From Marinobacter sp. 1-4A (GTDB taxonomy: Bacteria; Pseudomonadota; Gammaproteobacteria; Pseudomonadales; Oleiphilaceae): a DNA stretch of 64,000 nucleotides. Positions 63,566 through 64,000 of the stretch are shown here, one piece after another. The stretch is from contig NZ_VCGY01000002.1 in assembly GCF_016597725.1 (NCBI RefSeq), forward strand, positions 434,001 through 498,000, read 5' to 3'. Made by a program: the position numbers and the translations under genes. Numbering within the stretch: the first letter of the stretch is position 1; every line of letters begins with the position of its first letter. Below the pieces are notes generated by a model that saw only the letters and a program-made list of their open reading frames with translations, had not been told where the DNA came from and did not search any database.

Positions 63566-63783
63566 GGGGGAAACCGCTGTAGTCCGGTGAATTGGGAATT
63601 CAGGCTGCGGATTATAACAACTCAGCGCCAAACCTGCGCTGATGCGTACATTTCACTATCAAGTTCCGCTCACATTGGCCGACAACAGAAAATAACAGTA
63701 CGAAACACAATCAGCATTTCGTCTAATAATAGCAACCTATATGCTTGCCCTGCGCACTTGGGTTGTCCCATCAGGAAGAGACT

Positions 63784-64000
63784 ATGTTGTCAGCACTTAA
63801 AATTTCGCAAAAGCTTGGCCTACTTGTCAGCATTGCCATTCTTGCTTTTCTGATCAGTCAGGGCTTTGCCTTTATGACCGAGCGATCCAACTCTGAGCGC
63901 CTGAGTGAAGTAAAAGATCGCCTTTATCCAACACTGGAACTGACCACAATCAACGAAGGTCAGCTAAAGTTGATGGAGCAGCAAATCAGTGGCTCAGTAA
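63784..64000 (+). CDS. N-terminus of a methyl-accepting chemotaxis protein (cut by window edge)
   Basis: AGGAAGAG precedes the ATG at 63784. The 72 codons visible encode MLSALKISQKLGLLVSIAIL and FLISQGFAFM, a cytoplasmic tip and first membrane helix, then a helical periplasmic start (SERLSEVKDRLYPTLELTTINEGQLKLMEQQISG) of the four-helix-bundle type. The layout matches bacterial chemoreceptors with a helical-bundle sensor. The HAMP and signalling domains lie beyond the window, so a histidine kinase or cyclase is also possible. The 218 bases between uvrD and this gene hold no other feature I recognise. Confidence 0.6.
   Translation, partial: MLSALKISQKLGLLVSIAILAFLISQGFAFMTERSNSERLSEVKDRLYPTLELTTINEGQLKLMEQQISGSV

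Noticed and set aside
1-64000. tRNA genes, rRNA genes, CRISPR arrays or IS elements.
   Set aside because: Reading both strands I saw no cloverleaf with CCA-adjacent acceptor pairing, no regularly spaced repeats and no transposase with inverted ends; a tRNAscan, Infernal and ISfinder run would settle it.

Overview
The window is a chromosomal stretch from a Gammaproteobacterium, most probably a marine Marinobacter-type organism (inference from gene content; no 16S gene is present). The pointers are: Pseudomonas-like order of rubredoxin genes, ubiC-ubiA, phoB-phoR and a pst-phoU operon; a FadE-type acyl-CoA dehydrogenase; a PEP-CTERM surface protein; a PanP-type aspartate decarboxylase; and a Gac/Csr-type small RNA. 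I found no tRNA, rRNA, CRISPR array, complete insertion sequence or prophage. Most of the window is ordinary core genome, densely packed on both strands.

Layout. 1-3.7 kb: the start of a membrane-anchored protein, a small SutA-like protein, a tetR-aidB operon and a DUF503 gene. 3.7-5.3 kb: a short, AT-richer insert holding a putative toxin-domain/membrane-immunity pair, bounded by the intact DUF503 gene and a diverged copy of its 3' end. 5.4-13.7 kb: panP, a Pit phosphate transporter, a diguanylate cyclase, a flavodoxin and a large DISM/GGDEF/EAL protein. 13.7-21.6 kb: tesB, rubredoxin and its reductase, hpt, ubiC-ubiA, phoB-phoR and a response regulator. 21.9-34.6 kb: a lytic transglycosylase, a sigma-54-driven PEP-CTERM gene, a YdjM-type protein, rsuA, an asparaginase-like protein, pbpG, ilvD, a phosphoketolase-like enzyme, phoD, a GST and a cold-shock gene. 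34.9-46.9 kb: crcB-fadE, rapA, cysZ, vanZ, a CsrB/RsmZ-type sRNA with its GacA box, mnmH, mscS, a YbaK protein, a UbiH-family hydroxylase and a HIT protein. 47.0-52.5 kb: the pstSCAB-phoU operon behind a Pho box. 52.6-55.7 kb: a thioesterase, a QTMAN-like glycosyltransferase, an SDR and a beta-barrel protein. 55.7-60.2 kb: an arsenic cluster (arsR-gapdh-arsJ facing arsH-acr3). 60.4-64.0 kb: uppP, uvrD and the start of a chemoreceptor.

How the genes work together. Phosphate is the strongest theme. PhoR-PhoB is autoregulated through a clear Pho box, a second Pho box precedes pstS, and a Pit transporter and a PhoD phosphatase add low-affinity uptake and phosphoester scavenging. The arsenic cluster fits the same theme, since arsenate enters as a phosphate analogue and GAPDH plus ArsJ export it as an arseno-sugar phosphate. 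UbiC, UbiA and a UbiH-family enzyme belong to ubiquinone synthesis.

The most unusual signals are non-coding. First, a family of four long hairpins sits 22-67 nt after the stop codons of four plus-strand genes. They share a conserved apical module, but each copy has its own 25-28 bp stem, and all four stem mismatches are G-U-type wobbles. Second, a GacA-box-driven CsrB/RsmZ-like RNA carries about fourteen GGA motifs. Third, a near-consensus sigma-54 promoter precedes the PEP-CTERM gene.
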